Positions 13,955 to 17,318 of a DNA stretch of 17,318 bases are shown here, piece by piece. The DNA lies in the NCBI GenBank assembly GCA_023436485.1, contig JAEZIU010000018.1:1-17318 (forward strand). The letters run 5' to 3'. The DNA comes from Bacillota bacterium. GTDB lineage: Bacteria; Bacillota; Clostridia; Acetivibrionales; DSM-1351. The first letter of the stretch is position 1. Each line of letters starts with the position of its first letter. The position numbers were made by a program, and so were the translations under genes. The notes beneath the pieces were generated by a model that was not told where the DNA came from, did not search any database, and worked only from the letters and a program-made list of their open reading frames with translations.

Positions 13955-14419
13955 TTACCTAAGCTGTTCTTTCAACTTTCTGTCAATTTCTCTTTTAGCA
14001 TCTCGAGCTGCAATATCATCTCTTTTGTCGTACAATTTTTTACCGCGTGCAACGCCCAGCTCTATTTTAACCATACCATGTTTTAAGTATGCCTGAATAG
14101 GTACTAACGTAAAACCCTTTTGTTGAGTCAGCCCTATAAGCCTGTTTATTTCAGACTTGTGCAAAAGCAGCTTTCTATCACGCAAAGGATCCTTGTTAAA
14201 AATATTACCTTGTTCATAAGGGCTTATATGCATCCCACTTAGGATAACTTCACCATCAACTATAGAAGCGTAGCTTTCCTTTAAATTGAGCTTACCTTGT
14301 CTGACAGACTTTACCTCTGTTCCTGACAGCACAATGCCTGCCTCTAACGCTTCTTCGATAAAGTAATCATGTCTAGCTTTTTTATTTTGAGCAACAATCT
14401 TAACTGCTTCCTTAACCAT
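13955..14419 (-). CDS. smpB: SsrA-binding protein SmpB
   Basis: The 154-residue product matches the family throughout: NKKARHDYFIEEALEAGI, VLSGTEVKSVRQGKLNLKES, HISPYEQGNIFN, DPLRDRKLLLHKSEI, TLVPIQAYLK and the basic tail KKLYDKRDDIAARDAKREID. SmpB binds the tRNA-like part of tmRNA and brings it to stalled ribosomes. The ATG at 14419 with GGGCGG just upstream is preferred over a GTG five codons earlier that has no ribosome site. The neighbour ssrA on the same strand is the classic arrangement. A weak hairpin (13887-13912) lies downstream. Confidence 0.97.
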   Translation of the reverse strand: MVKEAVKIVAQNKKARHDYFIEEALEAGIVLSGTEVKSVRQGKLNLKESYASIVDGEVILSGMHISPYEQGNIFNKDPLRDRKLLLHKSEINRLIGLTQQKGFTLVPIQAYLKHGMVKIELGVARGKKLYDKRDDIAARDAKREIDRKLKEQLR

Positions 14420-14476
14420 TTTCTTACCGCCCACTGCTAATTTTAATTAATACTTATTCTCACAGGATAAAAATAA

Positions 14477-14492
14477 CCCTTTTGTTAAAGGG
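14477..14492 (-). terminator. Terminator of the PHP phosphatase transcript
   Basis: CCCTTT and AAAGGG form a perfect 6-bp stem with a 4-base loop; on the minus strand GTTATTTTTATCC follows. Confidence 0.65.
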
Positions 14493-14551
14493 CTTCTTGT
14501 AAAAAATATTTTTTGACTAAAGATAATTATAACATTGCAATGACATAAAGG

Positions 14552-15400
14552 TCAAGTTTTCTGGAATTCCCTTAACTTATCCAGTAACTCATATGGAACC
14601 TTGAGACCGCCTCTGCCGCACCCCAACTCAATCCTAGGCTTAAAATCTCCGTGAAAATCGCTGCCACCGGTCACAACCAATTCATGCTTAATAGCAAGTC
14701 TTAGAAAATTTCCAGTATCCTCTTTAGTATTTTCACTATAATAAGCTTCTATACCTGCAAGACCATATCCTTTCAACTCTTCCAGCAACTTATCCATCTC
14801 ATTATAATTTTTTCTTAAAAACACAGGATGGGCAATAACAGGTATACCCCCCGCTTTTCTTATGGCCTTAATTCCATCCACAGGCTCAAGCTCAAACCTC
14901 TGAAAATATGCAAGACCTTCTTTACTCAAATAAATGTCAAAGGCTTCGTCTATGGTTTTTACATACCCCTTCGCCACCAGTACCCTTGCTATATGGGGAC
15001 GCCCGGTGATATCACCCATTGCAACGTTCCTTACATCATCTTCTGTTATTTCAATACCCAACTCGTTAAGTCTGTTTATTATTTTCCTGTTTCTCTCTTG
15101 TCTGCCCTTCTTTACAACCGATAATTCCGAACGTATATTTAAGTATTTATCACCATCCGGAAACAAACCTAAAATATGCATTTCAGGTTTATATCTTACG
15201 CTGATTTCTATCCCGGGTATAACTTCAACACCTGACCGCTTTCCTTCCTTGATAGCCTCTTCGATGCCATCCACAGTATCATGATCGGTTAACGCTATTG
15301 CAGAAAGGCCTATAGCCTTTGCATGGCGAACAAGTTCTTCAGGGCTCATACTTCCATCTGATGCTGTACTATGCGTATGCAAATCTATAATTTTTTCCAT
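14552..15400 (-). CDS. PHP-domain phosphoesterase (YciV/RNase AM-like)
   Basis: This 282-residue protein carries the PHP metal-binding set: DLHTHSTASDGS (H8, H10, D15), LTDHDTVDGI (H40), PGIEIS (E65), EMHILGLF (H75), GRPHIARVLV (135-141 region), IAHP (H191) and GGSDFHGDFKP (D248, H250). This order and length fit the YciV/TrpH family, whose members hydrolyse 3',5'-nucleoside bisphosphates and trim 5' ends of short RNAs. It is cytoplasmic. GGAGATG lies 8 bases before the ATG. It lies between smpB and the DUF402 gene on the same strand and is followed by a terminator. Confidence 0.9.
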   Translation of the reverse strand: MEKIIDLHTHSTASDGSMSPEELVRHAKAIGLSAIALTDHDTVDGIEEAIKEGKRSGVEVIPGIEISVRYKPEMHILGLFPDGDKYLNIRSELSVVKKGRQERNRKIINRLNELGIEITEDDVRNVAMGDITGRPHIARVLVAKGYVKTIDEAFDIYLSKEGLAYFQRFELEPVDGIKAIRKAGGIPVIAHPVFLRKNYNEMDKLLEELKGYGLAGIEAYYSENTKEDTGNFLRLAIKHELVVTGGSDFHGDFKPRIELGCGRGGLKVPYELLDKLREFQKT

Positions 15401-15469
15401 CCAATCATCTCCGTGTCAAAGTAATGGGGATATACCGTTTAGTGTTTCCTTTAATTACAAATATATTAA

Positions 15470-15952
15470 CTAAACCTGCCAATATCTTTCTTCCATACAT
15501 ATTGCCGGTGGAAAAACACCGTTATAAATCATCTGTAGAATACTATCCATTTTTTTCAGAGAACTACACGCCTGTTCCTGGGTTATCAGTCCTTTTTCAA
15601 GTGCTACCGCAAGCTCGTCGGCATCAAGTACTTTCATAGTCCCATCGGGCATAAGCTTCACGTCCAGAAGCAAATCTATCAACGTAAACCTGTCTTTATC
15701 ACTATCATAATCAACATTAATGATATCACAATACCAATACGCAAACCTTTTATCGGCGTCATAGAAACGGCTGATCTTAATACCTTCTTTCAAAAAAGTA
15801 TAAGAAATTCCACCGGAAATATCCTTTCTTGGCTTAATTGCCTGCCATCTTGTGATTAATAAGTCCTCATCTCTGTATAAAAGCTCATCACTTGAAATAT
15901 CAACAGTCTCAAATGGAATATATCTGGTACGAAATATGCTTGGCTTATTCAT
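15470..15952 (-). CDS. DUF402 domain protein
   Basis: The 160-residue protein matches DUF402 (FomD-like): an N-terminal variable part, then ISRFYDADKRFAYWYCDIINV, TLIDLLLDVKLMPDGTMKVLDADEL, and a helical end ALEKGLITQEQA. Members are thought to be small phosphohydrolases acting on nucleotide-type substrates, using Asp and Glu metal ligands such as those in DLLLDVKLMPDG. AGGAGATAAA precedes the ATG directly. It is probably the first gene of the minus-strand chromosomal group and is divergent from the Cys-knuckle gene. Confidence 0.88.
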   Translation of the reverse strand: MNKPSIFRTRYIPFETVDISSDELLYRDEDLLITRWQAIKPRKDISGGISYTFLKEGIKISRFYDADKRFAYWYCDIINVDYDSDKDRFTLIDLLLDVKLMPDGTMKVLDADELAVALEKGLITQEQACSSLKKMDSILQMIYNGVFPPAICMEERYWQV

Positions 15953-16077
15953 TTTATCTCCTAAAATTTTTCAAAAAATTCTTATGGTTATTATACATTA
16001 CAAATACTTATTTTTGAAGTATCTATATGATTATATATTTAATGTATTTCCCATTTTATCACTATTCTAACAGTTAA

Positions 16078-16086
16078 TGTTATAAT
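16078..16086 (+). promoter_or_regulatory. Extended -10 promoter of the Cys-knuckle gene
   Basis: TGTTATAAT, an extended -10 box with no clear -35 box, lies about 50 bases before the ATG at 16137. Confidence 0.4.
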
Positions 16087-16136
16087 GTAGTAAATATTTT
16101 ATTTTCGAGCAGTTCCGGCTCACGGAGGTTTAGTTT

Positions 16137-16442
16137 ATGACGCACAAAAAATGCTGTAAAAGCTGTGAGAGAGGGCTATCCCTACATCTGACAAATGATA
16201 TACTGTGTAAATACCACGGGGTTGTCACGCCGGACTACGTTTGTTTCAGATTTAAGGAGAGTATGCGTTCAACATCCTCAAAAGAGGTTAGCTTTAAATG
16301 TATTCACTGTGAAAATTTCATTGTACATATTGACTCTCCAAATGAAAATGTAGGCCGATGCAAGCTTTTCTCCGAAAGAAATTTTGATGGTACAGTGAGA
16401 AATGCTTGTTCCAAATTCAGTAAAAATTTTCTAATATCATAA
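16137..16442 (+). CDS. Protein with two Cys4 knuckles
   Basis: The 101-residue protein has nine cysteines arranged as two similar units: C7-x2-C10, C24, C36-x2-F39, and C55-x2-C58, C75, C91-x2-F94. Each resembles a rubredoxin-like Cys4 metal site, so the protein looks like an internal duplication that binds two zinc or iron atoms. The first unit (CKYHGVVTPDYVCFRF) is a form familiar from clostridial hypothetical proteins. GGAGG lies 8 bases before the ATG. The next gene follows after 101 bases and may be co-transcribed. Function unknown. Confidence 0.78.
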   Translation: MTHKKCCKSCERGLSLHLTNDILCKYHGVVTPDYVCFRFKESMRSTSSKEVSFKCIHCENFIVHIDSPNENVGRCKLFSERNFDGTVRNACSKFSKNFLIS

Positions 16443-16543
16443 CGCATTGTATAATTATCAAAATGTCTGTTAAATGTTAATACATTTTTACCGATATAGT
16501 TAATGTAGTTTATGCTTACAAATGAAATGAAGCAGGTGAATAT

Positions 16544-17251
16544 ATGAGTATTGATATAGATGCAATTTTTAAACAAAAACTTGCAGAGATAGAAAGCAGG
16601 CTGGCCGGTATTCCCGGAATGAATACGGGAAGCTCCGGTAACTCGGATATACCTTTCCAGAAGTATCTTGATAACGTGACTCAATCAGGTTTACCGGGTT
16701 CTCTCAGCGGACTTGAGGATAATTCAACACAGGATACGTCTCTGACAGATATTCTTGGGCAGATTGATAACAGTAATACCGGCAATATTCTTAAAGCACG
16801 AAAGGCTCTGGCTGATTCCAAAGCCTATATCCCTACTGACACAACTGAGTTGATGAATCTTATCAATTCATGTATAGACAATGCCTCGGCAAAGTACGGA
16901 GTAGACAAAGAATTAATTAGAGCAGTCATTAAGCAAGAATCCTCCTTTGACCCTACTGCTATTTCTAATGCAGGAGCAGAAGGCTTAATGCAACTGATGC
17001 CCGGCACCGCAGATGGACTTGGCATAAAGGACCCCTTTGATATTGCACAAAACATTGACGGTGGAACCAGTTATTTAAAAAACCAGTTGGAAAGATTCAA
17101 TGGAAACATAAGTCTTGCCTTGGCAGCATATAATGCCGGCCCAAACAGTGTGGACAAGTACGGTGGCATTCCACCCTATACAGAAACCCAGAATTATGTA
17201 AAAAATGTCACAGAATATTTTAATCAGTATAAAATGTCAACAAGCAGGTAA
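16544..17251 (+). CDS. Lytic transglycosylase, SLT domain
   Basis: The C-terminal domain (about 105-228) is a Slt70-type lysozyme-like fold: IKQESSFDP with catalytic E132, GAEGLMQLMPGTA, NIDGGTSYLKNQL, LALAAYNAGP and QNYVKNVTEYF. Such enzymes cleave peptidoglycan with formation of anhydromuramyl ends. The first 100 residues are low-complexity, Ser/Gly/Asn-rich, with no signal peptide or membrane anchor, as in several clostridial and Bacillus relatives, so the route of export is unclear. AGGTG lies 6 bases before the ATG. A perfect terminator overlaps the stop codon. Confidence 0.92.
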   Translation: MSIDIDAIFKQKLAEIESRLAGIPGMNTGSSGNSDIPFQKYLDNVTQSGLPGSLSGLEDNSTQDTSLTDILGQIDNSNTGNILKARKALADSKAYIPTDTTELMNLINSCIDNASAKYGVDKELIRAVIKQESSFDPTAISNAGAEGLMQLMPGTADGLGIKDPFDIAQNIDGGTSYLKNQLERFNGNISLALAAYNAGPNSVDKYGGIPPYTETQNYVKNVTEYFNQYKMSTSR

Positions 17252-17262
17252 TCACCTGCTTG
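17241..17262 (+). terminator. Terminator of the transglycosylase gene
   Basis: CAAGCAGGT (17241-17249) pairs with ACCTGCTTG (17254-17262) around AATC, followed by TATTTTATTT. The stem includes the stop codon. Nothing further is seen to the right edge. Confidence 0.85.
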
Positions 17263-17318
17263 TATTTTATTTCTAGCTATTACATTTCCTGAATTTTAGA
17301 ACAGTTAACCACAAACTT

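Overview
The window is AT-rich DNA that reads as a low-GC Firmicute of the class Clostridia. The evidence is a two-domain tmRNA gene with tag AKNDNLNYALAA, a tmRNA/smpB/PHP-phosphatase/DUF402 cluster, clostridial ribosome binding sites, and Cys-knuckle and SLT proteins of clostridial type. A Ruminiclostridium-like host is a guess, not shown.

The window has two halves. From the left edge to about 13343 lies an integrated mobile element. From 13343 to the right edge lies ordinary chromosome. The junction is the 3' end of ssrA (tmRNA), a standard target of tyrosine integrases, and the integrase gene (12074-13210) lies directly beside it. The second attachment site is not visible, so the element continues past the left edge.

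Element, left to right. An AP2/HNH-like phage protein (partial) overlaps a rolling-circle type replication initiator by ATGA. A roughly 700-base non-coding stretch with a GC hairpin follows and is a candidate origin. Next are a DEDDh exonuclease and an unrecognised 334-residue protein, divergent from a small Cro/C1-type regulator across a region with two good promoters. About 900 gene-free bases with short degenerate repeats follow. A minus-strand run of small genes comes next (a two-TM protein, a protein ending at an early TAG, a zinc knuckle, a short coiled coil), then a serine recombinase with a repeat-rich candidate res site overlapping its promoter. A YbjQ-domain/SHOCT-domain pair follows. 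Two plus-strand operons then share a duplicated leader that carries a perfect (first copy) or near-perfect (second copy) Fur-type 7-1-7 palindrome. The first operon encodes a 106-residue unknown and a beta-flower-like protein. The second encodes a paralogue of the TAG-interrupted gene and a protein with a ParB-like DGQHR motif. A 52-residue protein and the integrase close the element.

Chromosome: tmRNA and smpB (trans-translation), a PHP-family phosphatase, a DUF402 protein, then on the plus strand a protein with two Cys4 knuckles and a lytic transglycosylase.

The most interesting points are the duplicated Fur-box leaders, the gapless 82-codon paralogue pair with one copy stopped at codon 72, the exonuclease plus unknown-protein module beside a divergent regulator, and the replication module inside an ssrA-integrated element.
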